DNA of 64,000 bases from Tipula vernalis. Lineage: Eukaryota > Arthropoda > Insecta > Diptera > Tipulidae. A program made the position numbers and the translations under genes. The notes under the pieces were generated by a model that did no database searches, was not told the DNA's origin, and worked only from the letters and a program-made list of their open reading frames with translations. Numbering within the stretch: position 1 is the first letter of the stretch; every line of letters begins with the position of its first letter. This document shows, piece by piece, positions 33,172 to 44,849 of this stretch. The stretch is from positions 70,110,789 to 70,174,788 of the forward strand of contig OY282558.1 of the NCBI GenBank assembly GCA_958295665.1, written 5' to 3'.

Positions 33172-33413
33172 TTTTTAATATAAAATAGAAAAAAAGTTAA
33201 TTTTACACTTCTGTCTACAAATTTGAGTTAAAAACTGAGATTGACATATAATAATCCACTGAACGTTTTTGTTTTGGATTTTTTTTATGTATGTATCTGC
33301 CATCTGTATTCGAATAGTTTAACAATAAATAAAATCAGTGCCTTTTCGATAGAGAAATTCATTGATTTGCCCAAAACATAATTACATACAAATATTGATT
33401 TACATATTAAAAT

Positions 33414-33419
33414 TTTATT
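33414..33419 (-). terminator. polyadenylation signal of the tetraspanin gene
   Basis: AATAAA on the minus strand, about 70 bp past the stop codon at 33490. Confidence 0.65.
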
Positions 33420-33489
33420 GTGTTTAAAAATAAATCGATAAATACAAATTTCATATTACATTATAGCTTTTGAAATACAAATTAAAAAT

Positions 33490-35380
33490 TTAATTAACAC
33501 TTGGACTTGTTGGTATATATGTGATTGGTTCGGCCAATTTATCCTTATTTTCAAGTTGGGTATACGCTGGATCCTTATAACCGTAATTAACTTTCTCGTT
33601 AAATGCGCCCACCAAACTCTGTTGCAATTGATAGCGACGAACCTCACGCAATGATTTCGTACGACGAATAGTTTTTGCCAACATAAATGCACAAATAACA
33701 CCGAGCAGCTGGACAAAAGCAACGGCTAGTGCACCGGTAGCAGTCAATACGGTACTTTGTGATATAATAAAGTTAAGTCGATTGAAGCAGCCGTCCTTAA
33801 AATAAATCGTACAATTTTGTTCATCATTGCCCTGATAAAATTGTTTACAGCACGATGGTGGTACATAAATTGTATCAGGATTATCATCTAAACGCTCCAC
33901 TAGATTTTCCCAATCTTGAGATCCAATGACACCACAGCATTCTAGTTGCTCTTGGACAAAATCGACCGTATTTCGGACATTCTCATATTTGTTGTAATTA
34001 ATAATTGAGTCCATCATTGTGGATTCTAACATTCCATCGATTTGGGATTGGAGCGCAAATGCAGAGATGGCCGCAGCAATTTCGAGTATGAAAATGATAC
34101 CCAAGAGTACGCCATACTAGAAAAAATATGGTTGGTGTATTTTATAAAACGTTTTGCGTTTAATTATAAATTTTTGGAATAAATCAGACTTACAATATTT
34201 ATCATGGCCGTACTTTCTTTAACAGCACCAACGCATCCGAAAATAGCAACAATCAATAGAATAATACCGGTTGCCACGACAAGCGCTGGCGGCGAAAGGA
34301 AATGATCATCCACATAAATTTCTAGTGTTCCAAATATAGATTGGATTGTTGTTCCTATTGAAATTAGTAAGATTGCTGCAACCTGTGTAAAATAGAATTT
34401 GTTTAGTGTATACACAAAAATGCTTTATCTATTTACGACAACGTATTTTAATGAATAAAATTCTTATCAATGTGTTATCATAAAAAATATTTGTAATTAA
34501 AAATTTCACAACTCAGGCTAAATGGGGTTGTTCGAGGTCTGCATAATAATAGGCACAGTTTTCGGATGTGACTAATTATATGTAAGTAATAAAGTTGTCT
34601 GACTAATTTATGGTTACGGGTCTAGCCAATATCGTTATTTAGTATTAGTATTTTATAAACAAACATTTTTTGCGTACCTATCTAATAAAAATTAAAATGG
34701 CGACTTTTAAACGACTTTTACAAGTAATAACAGTACTACTAGCGCCTCTATTTTAAAAAAACGGATATACTTTTCAAAATTTGTTTCTCGACTAAGGCTG
34801 GAGTCCATTTTTCCCGACTTATGTGTTGGAGACTGACTTATTTAAAAGTCTATAATAAATCACCTTGCGAGGGAGAGTTTGTAATTTAAACTTGTTAAAT
34901 AGAATATCTAAATAAAAACACTTTGGCTCACAAAATCCTTCTCACATGTATGGTTAAGTTGAAATAAGTCTCGGTTTGAATTGGACCACTAAATGACATC
35001 CTTATATGTGTAAGTCGACTTTTGATGGGGATTTGGCCAATAATCACACACAATACAAAGCGCAGTAGTGTCGTTTTTTCTTTTTTTTTTTAAACCAGAA
35101 ACATGATTCATGACTAGTACGGCGAAAAATTTGTAATCAGGTGGAAACGAATATTTCTTATCTTTTCATTGTTTCAATTAAATTAACTTCTATAAAGATG
35201 ATAACACGTTGAACAAATAGCCGGAATGAGATATGAAATGGTGTTTGGAAAATAGCTTTGTGTAAATGAGTTTAAGTATTTTATACTCACCATGAACATG
35301 AAATTGATCAGAAATAGCATATATTTAATACACCGCATCCCGGCGTTTAAATTTGCTGTACTCGATGATGGTGACGGCAT
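33490..35380 (-). CDS. tetraspanin
   Basis: Three coding exons on the minus strand: 35380-35291, 34382-34194 and 34116-33490. All junctions are phase 0 with GTGAGT..CACAG and GTAAGT..TCTAG introns. The 301 aa product has four membrane segments (about 20-43, 64-86, 95-116 and 212-240). The large extracellular loop (about 117-211) has CCG at 153-155, PPSCC at 179-183, and Cys195 and Cys203: the six-cysteine tetraspanin signature. NCT at 194-196 is a glycosylation site. The start ATG at 35380 is the first Met in an open stretch reaching 35461. Tetraspanins organise membrane protein complexes at the cell surface. The C-terminal tail (TQLENKDKLAE) is cytoplasmic. Which tetraspanin this is cannot be told. 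Confidence 0.95.
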
Positions 35381-35524
35381 ATTTATCACTAAACTTTGTA
35401 ATCCCTTTGAAAGTGAATAATATTTGGCTAAGTAGAATAGAAATGGTTTCAAACTGGACACTAATCACTTTAAATCACTTTTTATTGTTTTTAATTTAAA
35501 ATACAAGCACTTTACAACTTGCCG

Positions 35525-35550
35525 TTCACTGACTATAAAAGACTAGAAAA
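35525..35550 (-). promoter_or_regulatory. possible core promoter of the tetraspanin gene
   Basis: The minus strand reads TTTTATAGTCAGTGAACGG about 155 bp upstream of the ATG. TCAGTG resembles an insect initiator and TTTATAG lies directly before it, too close for a classical TATA box. Weak evidence. Confidence 0.3.
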
Positions 35551-37559
35551 AAAAGCTCGATAAAAAACAGAAAATACAAAAAAAAATGTGTTATCAGTTT
35601 ATTGTTAATTCGATAAGATAGTGTGAATTTTGTGTTCTTATTACTTTATTTCGAATTACGAAGAACTGAAGTTTATGTGAAAAACAAAACAAACACACCG
35701 ATCCCAGAGATAAGCACGCCCGTTACACTGGTTACAGATTATTGCACAAATTTTTTTTTTTTTTTCACAGACACAGCACCTCAAATTATTATTATTGGTG
35801 CAAGCTGGTGGAAATTTTGTATATAACGAAACAATTTTATTTTTATTTTCTTTAATGGAAAAATTAAATATTTAATCCATTACATTTCAAGGTTACTTCA
35901 TGTGACGGACGAACATGGGGGGAACTTAGACGAACTAAATAGTAACCAAATTCCAAAACATATACCTAAGTAGGTTGTTATGCATCTACCCCTTTTAATA
36001 AATATCGTACACAGTGACAAAACTAAAAAGAAAAAAAATCGTGTAGTTTACATTAAGGTCAAGATATGATGTAATCAAATACGATGGAAGGAATTCCAAA
36101 CACAAGGCATAGAGCACGGTGAGAAATTGTGATGTGCAAATTTATGCATCTAGATTTTTCTAGGGATAAGTAGTAAATAAACGACACAACAAACTATTAT
36201 AGTTTCTACTCAAGGTAATATGCATTAATTACTAATTAGTAATTGCCTTAGTGTTTGTAAGCGACACTGAATTATTTAGTAAACATATGTTTCTGTGGAA
36301 TTATTATTGATCGTTGCATATTTAGGTGAATGATATCGATATGTGTTGCATGCTGGTGGATACGTTCATTATTGGTCGTTGGTCGATCGATACTTAATTT
36401 ATTGGTTTTATGTGTACATTCTTATCAAATTGAATTGTTTTTCCCCTTATCTATCGATTGATTGATTTTGTTGATGCGTAATAAATCAGCCATCTAACGT
36501 TAATTTGAGATAGTTTACCAATATTTGGTTTAGGTAATTTGGTGTTAAAACAGATAAACCATAGTAGAACACAGTTTAAATTTGAAAGAGATTGAATATG
36601 AACAGCTTTATGTCACATTACAAGTTACGATTCAAATTGAAATTGTTTATGGAAATAAGAACACCAAAACCAGAAATCAAGACCGATGTGAACATACGGT
36701 TTTGAATAGCCAAAGCAGCTGTTCCACAGTAATACAAAAACATTTCAAGGCAACTCAGTAAAACGATTGATCAATGTAACGCAGCAGCGTTATGCGCACA
36801 GCATTCCCAAAGGTTAAAGGAAAGGAATATGAATAAAAGTGGAGATTATACAGGATGGTAGTTCAGTCTCCAAAAATTCTATTTTTGAGTTATAAGCCAT
36901 CGGGAAAGCCTCATCGTTTAATTCGTTTCACAAACCCATATTCCGAAGGAAAAAGAGTTTTGGAGCTTATTGATCTTTAAGAATCAGAGTTCAAGGTTGT
37001 ATTTGAGAACTATTCGTCTTCATACAGATGCCCTGCCCTAAACTCGGTCGAGTGTGACCCGGTGGTTTTCGGTACACCAGCTCAAATATGTGAGTTTGGG
37101 TCTGATATTATGTTTTATAAACTTGCAAAACTTTCGATGAATTAAAATAAAACTGAATCGTCGTAAATAACCAAAAAAATCTAGCGGTTCGGCCCAAGAG
37201 ATTGCAATATGTCCACATTAGTGCGATGGTGCATATTTATCGTTTCTGTCAGTTAAAATATACAAAACTGAAATTGGTTCTTCACTTCATTTGCGAATTG
37301 CAATGAGATCACGGTCAAGCCGAGCGCATCTTTAGAGGCTTAGAGAAAGGCAAAGCAATGGCTTGCAAAGCAAGTACGGCAATCGAACTCCCGAACGAAA
37401 CATTTCGTCAAACTACCAAAATTGATTGACAGTCTCAACAATCGCTCAACAATCAACAATGGTTTTCATACTTCGGGCTCGTGCTAACAATCAAGATGTC
37501 ACGAGTGTTCATCTAAACATTAGACGTATCTACATCAGTATCCAATATCGAGTTCTAAT
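35551..37559. other. no gene seen upstream of the tetraspanin
   Basis: Mostly AT-rich intergenic DNA. The frame at 35623-35826 has no family resemblance. 37250-37559 is probably the degraded gag region of the BEL/Pao fossil that starts to be readable at 37560. Confidence 0.4.
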
Positions 37560-38520
37560 CAAAACGTAAATAGTAACACTGCTCAGTTGGAGCTCCAAGC
37601 CAAGGTGTCTTTAGTCAGCCAGCTACATGAAACATCTTTCATGCAGCTATTGGCTCTACTGAATCAAATACCAGAATCAATTCACAATGTCAAGTCAAAT
37701 TGCGGCTACTGCCGTGATACACGTACTAGAGAAGTACAATTGCACTTTATTACAGAAAATTTGGCCCAAAAACTAGGAGTTATAAGCTCTTCAATAACCT
37801 TAACCCTATCGCTGGAATTAGCAACTGTTATAGGTGAATCCCAAGGAATGTACGATTCTTGCCATTAAATCCCGCCTTAGCGGTTGCAAAACACAGCCTT
37901 CGGTTAGATGGCCTCTGATTTCTAGTCCATCGTTGGAGCAGCTATTTCATCAATTCTATGAACTGGAAAGACATGACTCACTAACAAACCAATACACTTT
38001 CGAGGAACATGAACGTAAACCATTTTTCTAAAATTCTGTGTGTCGCGATTATTCAGGGCGATATATGGTACGCTTACCATTCCGAGCAAAACCTTTTATG
38101 TTAGCAAACTCTCAGAATACAGCCATAAAACGTTTCCACCATCTAGAGCAAAAATTAGGTCAAGACCAGGCTCTTCGAAAGGCATACAATGGATTTCGGA
38201 AGTATAAGGAACTCGGTCACATGCACATCCACATTATTAGATAGTTCATCTACGAAATTAAGAGTGGTTTTCGATCGCTCTTCCAGAACCATTTCGAAAT
38301 TGTCTCTCAACGACATCCTGATGGTTGGGCTGACCATATAGCTCGACTTTCTATTATTGCAAAATTTCGTATACGTTATACGTTGAATACAGTCACGATC
38401 TTTCACACAATTGGTCTATGATGAAGGAGCTCCGTATCATGTGGTTGGTATTGCCGTTAAAGAAAATTGCTACGTGGACGAAGTCATGACCGGCTCCAAC
38501 ACTCCAAGTAATCTCTCATT
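37560..38520 (+). pseudogene. BEL/Pao retrotransposon fossil, plus strand
   Basis: In order: a protease-like region (HFITENLAQKLGV), the RT-preceding domain (FHQFYELERHD, GRYMVRLPF, IKRFHHLEQKL), and then RT with VVFDRSS..SLNDILMVGPTI and ENCYVDEVMTG. The order and motifs match BEL/Pao pol. Three or more frame changes and internal deletions. No LTR seen. Confidence 0.72.
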
Positions 38521-39170
38521 GGGATGAAGTCCTTCCAATAGAATACCAATCTCGATGGTTCAAATTTCAGCCACAGCTCTGTGATTTAAACAGCTTACAA
38601 ATATTTCGAAACCAGAATACAAGATCTCACCAACAGGAAACGATGGACTCATATGATCGGCAGAGGCATGATTCACAGTCAGTTGTGCAAGGCTTTGGAA
38701 TGGTTATGAACATTGAAATCTCCTGCCACACCTGCCGGCGTTTGATGTTCTCTGAACAATCAGTTCAAAGTATGGAAAATTTGGGGTTCTACCATATAAA
38801 GACCATAAAGGAAGAGGGTGTGTTTCGCGACAGCCGTAAATTTCAACCCAAAAATAGTTGGAAGTCACCGTTCCAATTTTGACCCAAAATGCTTGAAATA
38901 GAATTAGGAACATCAGCCCTTTGGGGCGTAACTGTGGCTGGTTTAGTGAGAGATGTATGGTATTTTCGACCAATTCCAGAAGATGATATTTTATTGCCAG
39001 ACATATAAATATGTCGAAATATCCTTTCGTTGCGCCTTTTCCTCATATATTGTTGAGTATAAGGAAAGGTCTCGTCTTGCCTCACAATCAGAAACAGAGG
39101 ATGCACTTTTGGCACATCCGTTGAGCTGTGAACCTACATGGAAAAGCTTGTTATGAAAATAAGAAAGAAT
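38521..39170. other. unassigned retroelement-like sequence
   Basis: Probably more of the BEL/Pao fossils in one or the other orientation, but frames on both strands lack motifs I can name. Confidence 0.3.
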
Positions 39171-39557
39171 TCACAAGGTAATTGGATGTGCAGATGGCAA
39201 TAAAATGGGATATATATTTAAATATGCGAGAGACGAATGTTTAAGTCGACCATCAAGCTGAAGGATTCCGCAACTCTCTAGGAAAGGACACCATGAATTA
39301 ATGGATCTTTGGGGCTGGATTGGTTTTTTGGTCCTTAATGATAGCAGCAGGTCTTTGAAACCAGTAGACTGAATTGTCTTTATTATTAAATTCAGTTCAT
39401 TTGGAAGATCAGAAGCCTTGAGGTGGCCATTTACTCGATCATCTTCTTGCTTTGACTGAGAGTTGCAAATAAAGTGATGAACATAAACCATAATTTTTTG
39501 TAAAGGGAGGAAATCTCCTGATTGAAGCCTCTGCACGGGTCTCTGCATCGTGATCAT
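39171..39557 (-). pseudogene. BEL/Pao integrase N-terminal fragment, minus strand
   Basis: The minus frame contains IIKTIQSTGF, PFLESCGILQLDGRLKHSSL and YPILLPSAHPIT, the conserved segment before the integrase zinc-binding and core domains in BEL/Pao pol. It is opposite in direction to the fossil at 37560-38520. It matches the direction of the gag/protease/RT remnant at 42290-43080, so these two may be one element split by the Jockey-like insertion. Confidence 0.75.
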
Positions 39558-40000
39558 TCTTTCGAAAATAGATCTGCTGCAATCTTTGAATTTTACCGAT
39601 AATAAATTTCACGAATTAGGATATTTAAGATTGGAATAACCTTTATTACCAGTTCTGCTAGCAGTAGAGCCGCTCAAAGTTCAAGACGTGGTATGGTCAT
39701 TTTACTTTAAGTACTAAACGAGCTTTGCGCAGATTAATTGAACTTCAACTGAAACTGCTTTGACTCGCTAGGTAAACAGTTGCTAGTCTGCGTTGATCTT
39801 ACTTAATATAGAAACAACTAACTTGTTTATAGGTCTTGGTGCAAGCGATTGACCTCAATCGTGCTTAAGCATCCTTATGTTTTGTAAATAAATTTTGGCT
39901 CATGTAATGGCTGGCGAAGTGAGCCTGAGTGAATCGAATAAGCGAGCTGTGTCTGACAAAACTGTTCTTCTCGTAATTTGTCCTCCATTGTCTTTAACCA
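39558..40000. other. no gene seen
   Basis: Unassigned sequence between the integrase remnant and the MITE; the frames are not convincing. Confidence 0.35.
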
Positions 40001-40220
40001 GGGGCCCTATCCTCGAATTCCACATCCGTTTTCCACATGTGTTTTTCGATACAAAGGGAATATTTCCGAATGGGTGTAAGCAGGTGGAAAAAAATCCCCA
40101 TATAGGAAAATGTCCATGCCCATGTGCTTTATATACGAATTAAAATTTCCGAACATTTTGATGAATTTTGACAGATGTCCGCATGTGGAAAAAGGATGTA
40201 AAATTCGAGAATAGGGCCCC
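40001..40220. mobile_element. 220 bp MITE, copy 1 (GGGGCCCTAT ends)
   Basis: Inverted ends GGGGCCCTAT.CTCGAATTCC and its complement at 40220, with CCACATG blocks further in. A second copy is at 57810-58060 with the same interior (GGGAATATTTCCGAATGGGT, AAGCAGGTGGAA). No coding capacity. No target duplication could be set with confidence. Confidence 0.85.
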
Positions 40221-40231
40221 TGGACATTAAA

Positions 40232-40288
40232 ACTACATCCCAAGTGTCTTGATGAAATCGCGACTACATCCCAAGTGTCTTGATGAAA
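40232..40288. repeat. 26 bp tandem duplication
   Basis: ACTACATCCCAAGTGTCTTG (start of a 26 bp unit) occurs at 40232-40257 and again at 40263-40288, exact and 31 bp apart. It lies between the MITE and the Jockey-like coding region. Confidence 0.85.
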
Positions 40289-40289
40289 G

Positions 40290-42160
40290 AGCCCGCAAGA
40301 AATTTAAGTGCCTAAACTGGTTCCTTTACAACAATTATGTAGTGCGAATTGAGGAAGAGTTAACATCTAATCCTAAGGAGTTCTGGAATTTCATTAACAG
40401 CAAGAAAAAAGTGGCTGGCTTTCCGTCTTCTATGTCGTACCTGAGCTCCGTCGCTAGTCAGCCCTTGGATATCTGTAATCTGTTTGCCAATTTTTTTGCG
40501 TCGGTTTATAAACCTGTTCTGTCGTCGGCTATCGTATCTCCAGATTTGCCCACCTACGATCAATTTAATATTTTCAAGTTTACCGAGGAAGAAGTACGGG
40601 ATTGCTTGCTCCAGCTCGAGGTTGGAAAGGGAGTGGGTTATGATGGCTTCCCGCCGATTCTGTTTAAGTATTGTGCTGAGAGTTTGACCCGTCCTATTTC
40701 TTATTTAATGAAAGCCTTCGTCGCGGTTTTTTCCCCGATCCTTGGAAAATTTCTTGTATTCATCCAATCTTCAAGGCGGGTAGAAGAAGTGATGTCAGTA
40801 ATTATCGTGGGATCGCCATTCTTTCTGTCTTACCAAAGTTGTTTGAGTCATGGTTCATAGAATCTTGTTCTTCCACAAAAAAAACTTCATTTCTCCTGTT
40901 CAACATGGATTTTATCGCGGTAGGTCTACAGTAACTAACTTGATTTCATTTTGTGGCGACTTATTTGATAGTTTAAATTCCAGACATCAGCTTGACGTTG
41001 TTTATACAGATTTTGCCAAGGCTTTTAATATGATTGACCACTCTATTCTTCTTAGTAAGTTAGAGAATCTAAATTGTCAGTTCGTTCATATTAAATGGTT
41101 GCGTTCCTACCTCACTGATCGTTGGCATTCCGCTAGGATCTTGGGTTCTTACTCCCAATTATTTCATGTGCCATCTGGTGTGCCTCAAGGTAGTCACATT
41201 GGACCATTGCTGTTTTCATTGTTTATCAACGATGTGGTGCAATGCTTTGAGTTTGCTAACTGCCTCCTCTTCGCAGATGACATGAAAATTTTCGCCCGGG
41301 TTTCTAGTTTGTCTGATTGTGTAAAGTTGCAGGAGGACTTAAATAGATTTTCTAGTTGGCCAATTAACAATAGACTGGCTCTCAACGTGAGCAAATGTAA
41401 GACGCTTTCTTTTAATCGTATCCGCTCACCCAAGTTTTACCAATCACCAGCTGTGAGTCGAGTTCATTTCCGTTCTTGGTGTGATTTGTGCAGCTGACAC
41501 TACATTTACCAGACATGTTAACACCATTATTTCCAAGTCGTATATTATGTTAGGCTTTATTAAACGAAACTGTAGGGATTTTAGGGACCCGATAACATTG
41601 ACATCACTGTATGTCTCGTTTGTTCGGTATATTTTGGAGTATGCATCTCCAGTTTGGGCGCCATTCTACCACTGTGATTCCGGGAGAATTGAGAGTGTTC
41701 AGAAGCAATTTGTTCTGTTCGCGCTCCGATGTTTGCCATCCACGCGTGCTGTAGAATATGTCCTCCCACCTTATCAAGATCGATGTAATCTTTTGAAACT
41801 GCAACGTCTAGACTATTTCCGGAACGTGGCTTCCGCACTGTACGTACGCGATATCATTAATTCCCGTATCGATTGTACCGAGTTACTCGCACGCCTAAAA
41901 ATCTATGCTCTCGAACGCCAAATGCGTCAACGTGATGGGGTTTTATTCATTGACCTGGTACCAACAAACTATGGTCTTTCGGAACCGATCCTGAGAATAT
42001 CACGGGTGTTCAATTCAGTTTCTCAAGTTTTCGATTTTCACTTGTCGAGAGATTTGTTCAAGAATGTTTTATTTAAGTTTTTTAACAATTGTATTAGTTA
42101 GCCGTAATTGTTTATACCGATTGTTGTCACTGTAGGTATCAAATAAATAAATAAAAATCG
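40290..42160 (+). pseudogene. Jockey-like non-LTR retrotransposon, 5' truncated
   Basis: Three plus frames follow each other. 40290-40720 is the region before RT (FWNFINSKKK, KGVGYDGFPPILFKYCAESL). 40860-41497 is RT, with VYTDFAKAFNMIDHS, SGVPQGSHIGPLLF and the catalytic FADD in LLFADDMKIF. 41481-42101 is the thumb and C-terminus (FVRYILEYASPVWAP). Frameshifts lie near 40720 and 41480. The endonuclease is missing. The tail ends in TAAATAAATAAAAA at about 42160. The same 3' end occurs at 32400-32500. The reverse transcriptase would copy its own RNA at a nicked target. Confidence 0.9.
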
Positions 42161-42289
42161 ACATTTTCGAGCTGAAGTATTTTATCGCGATGCTCTTGAG
42201 GTGTGCCGCACAAAATATCTTGGGAATTGGTTTTTTGGGTTTTTATAGCCTCTTCCAAATTGTTGGAAGAGATCATCGATCTGAACATC

Positions 42290-43080
42290 ACGCTTTATGA
42301 CTTGCGAGGCTAACGGGTAATATTCCTGATAAATTTCAGTTAATTTCTAAACACATTTGGTGGCGAGGTACGAAGTGCTTGCCGTACCAAAGATTGAGGT
42401 TTCTCATCGAAAGGTTCTCCAGAATATGTGTTATAGCTGACCATCATCGTCAGTAACAAGTATCTGGCGATACATTTTACAAATATCAGCACTGAACATG
42501 TACTGGTCCCACTATAAGAATGCCATTCAAAGCCTTTCTGAAATCAGATTTTGCCGAGGCGTCGAAAATTACTCTCATTTTGGTGGTGGATCTATCCGGT
42601 TTTAAGACGCAATGGCGCCTTATGTTTTGCGGAATCGTCCATTGACTTGTGTTTATACCAGTTATAGGGTTGACAAAATTCGTAATTGAATTGTTATCCT
42701 TAAGAAGCTCCGATTCCAGTTATATACGTGTTGAAGCTTTTACTTTTCAGATGAAGGCGAGCTGCAAATTCTTGACCTATAAGACTGAGTTGAGAGTCAC
42801 TGTCCAGAAGGGCCCTGCTCTCAATTAATACAAGAAGAAATCTTCTACACTGATTGATTGGATTTCCAAGTGTTTGACAGAAAGTGCAAGAGAATATTGA
42901 TTTTATGGAAGAGATCACAGTCGCTGAGTGTGAAGAACGCGAAGGCTTAGAACGAAATATCGTACTTTGCGAACCTGATGCTGTTGAGATGTTATGTATT
43001 GATCTGCCTTCTAATGAATGATGAAGTTTATTAAGGAAAGTCAGGAATTCTGCAAGAGTAGGTAGTGTATTCATTGGTTC
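42290..43080 (-). pseudogene. BEL/Pao gag/protease/RT remnant, minus strand
   Basis: The frame from 43074 contains LPTLAEFLTFL, a CTFC knuckle-like stretch and the protease signature as ALLDSDSQLSLIG (normally DSGS), so the Gly after the catalytic Asp-Ser is changed. Further on, MRVIFDASAKSD and GILIVGP mark the RT N-terminus. It reads towards the integrase fragment at 39557-39171 on the other side of the Jockey-like element. Confidence 0.75.
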
Positions 43081-43384
43081 TTCATCCTCCCATTTCGTTA
43101 TAGTATCTTATAGTACCTGGATCAAGCTTAGGTAGTATAATTTGTATCAATAACACATAAACAACGAGTAACTGAAGCCCAGGTACAACAAATCGCTGCA
43201 TTGGATGCAGCAAATAAATTCACGTGAACTTTATCCTAAACTTTCCTAAAAAATAAAGAAAAAAATTAGGAAAGTTTAGGAAAAACTTCACGTTTTTGCG
43301 CAATCTTGTGAAGTTTTTCCTAACTCGTAAAATATTTAAATGTATTTGTGACCATTTTATATTTTGTTCGGATTAACCGATAAT
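43081..43384. other. no gene; short inverted motif
   Basis: CTAAACTTTCCTAA (43230-43243) and its complement TTAGGAAAGTTTAGG (43266-43280) form a hairpin; related AGGAAAGTTTAGGAA recurs at 44492-44506. Nothing else. Confidence 0.45.
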
Positions 43385-43640
43385 CGAACTGAATGCACCA
43401 TTTGATTGCTATTACGAAAAAATCACAAAGTCAAAACGGGTACCACAGAGTAGCAATTTGAGTTTGGGAAACAGAAAAAAGTCACCTGATATTAAATCAG
43501 GCGAATGTGGTGGTTGATCGATGGTATTTATTGAGTTGTTGGCCTTATATTCGTTCACAATCGTAGCTCGGAGTGATGGCGCGTTATCGTCGTGAAAAAT
43601 CCACGAGTTTTTTTTTCCATAATTCGGATCACTTTTTTCG
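43385..43640 (-). pseudogene. mariner transposase C-terminal fragment
   Basis: The minus strand reads WIFHDDNAPS (second Asp) and, about 34 residues later, HSPDLISGDFFLFPKLKL with the third Asp, then a CGTRF segment typical of some mariner subfamilies. Frames are mostly open but no N-terminal half or inverted repeats are visible. It lies beside the 173 bp satellite. Confidence 0.8.
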
Positions 43641-43800
43641 CATCAGCACAAGAAATTTCGTTTGCAACACAAAATTTAAGGCAAACACTTTGTTCAATAA
43701 TTTCGTTCATCGTAAAAATCACATTGCACTAATGAGATCGACTGACTGAACCAATTGCTGTAAACAAACTGGTTCACAGACCGTGCTCAAAATTTTACTT

Positions 43801-44299
43801 ACTAAACGACCAAAACCCCTCTAACTTTTCAAGTGACAATTTTTTTCTGTTAGGCTACATTCATACCAACCCAAAAATATACTTAGGATTTTGGGCCGGT
43901 GTTTCTAAGTATCGGAAAACGTTCGAAAAATCCACATATGATATTGAACATTACCATATCGGGTTTTTTGATTACTAAACGACCAAGGCCCCTCTAACTT
44001 TTCAAGTGATTACTTTTTTCTGTTAGGTTATGTCCATACCAACCCAAAAATATACTTAGGATTTTGGGCCGGTGTTTCTAAGTATCGGAAACCGTTCGGA
44101 AAATTCACATATGATATTGAACAGTACCATATCGGGTTTTTTGATTACTAAACGACCAAGGCCCCTCTAACTTTTCAAGTGACTACTTTTTTCTGTTAGG
44201 TTATGTCCATACCAACCCAAAAATATACTTAGGATTTTGAGCCGGTGTTTCTAAGTATCGGAAAACGTTCGGAAAACCTACATATGGTATTGAACAGTA
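43801..44299. repeat. 173 bp tandem repeat, ~2.9 copies
   Basis: Units start at 43801, 43974 and 44147 with ACTAAACGACCAA. Each contains CCCCTCTAACTTTTCAAGTG and AAATATACTTAGGATTTTG. The copies are about 95% alike, so the array is recent. The unit has no coding sense. Confidence 0.95.
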
Positions 44300-44441
44300 G
44301 TACATTTTTAAGAAACATAAATTATCATAATGAAAATAATAATAGAATATTGAAAAAATAGTACATGTTAATATTTAGACGGTTCAATACAAAAGTTTTA
44401 ATGTTCCCTTACCTAATGGAAAATCTGTAATTTATTCGTTA

Positions 44442-44845
44442 ATGCGTAGTTTTACACATACATTCGCACAATTTGTTGTTTTTGTTATTTTAGGAAAGTT
44501 TAGGAAGAAATTCACATTCATGCAAATAATCGTTTACTATCGAGCCTACGTTTGCCTACTATCGAGCTATCGTTTACTATCGAGCTTACTATCGAGCCTA
44601 CGAAAACGATGTGAATCAGCGAATAACCTAAGCAGTCAGCAGCAGCCATCGTCGCAACAGCAACAACCAGCGAAAGCTAAATTAATTTAATTTCGTTTGT
44701 TTTTATTTTTTTATAGTTAATTTTTCTGTAGACACATTCGGCCTTTCGGTATATTCGGTCTTTCGATCCTTTCGGCTCTTCAATATTCGGCCTTTTTACC
44801 CTTTTGTGCTTTCGACCCATTCGGCTTCCCGACATTCGGACAAAC
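44442..44845. repeat. short repeats: CTATCGAGC tandem and TTCGGCCTTT-like array
   Basis: 44533-44602 has five near copies of TACTATCGAGC. 44630-44680 is CAG/CAA-rich. 44733-44845 is a degenerate 10-14 bp array around ATTCGGCCTTT. The 82-codon frame spanning the first two is a by-product of the repeats. Confidence 0.7.
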
Positions 44846-44849
44846 ATTT

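Noticed and set aside
35381..35461. Extended tetraspanin N-terminus
   Set aside because: The open stretch has no ATG upstream of 35380; the longer form would need a GTG start.
44442..44690. 82-codon frame with Gln-rich end
   Set aside because: Made of CTATCGAGC repeats and a CAG/CAA run; no upstream gene structure.
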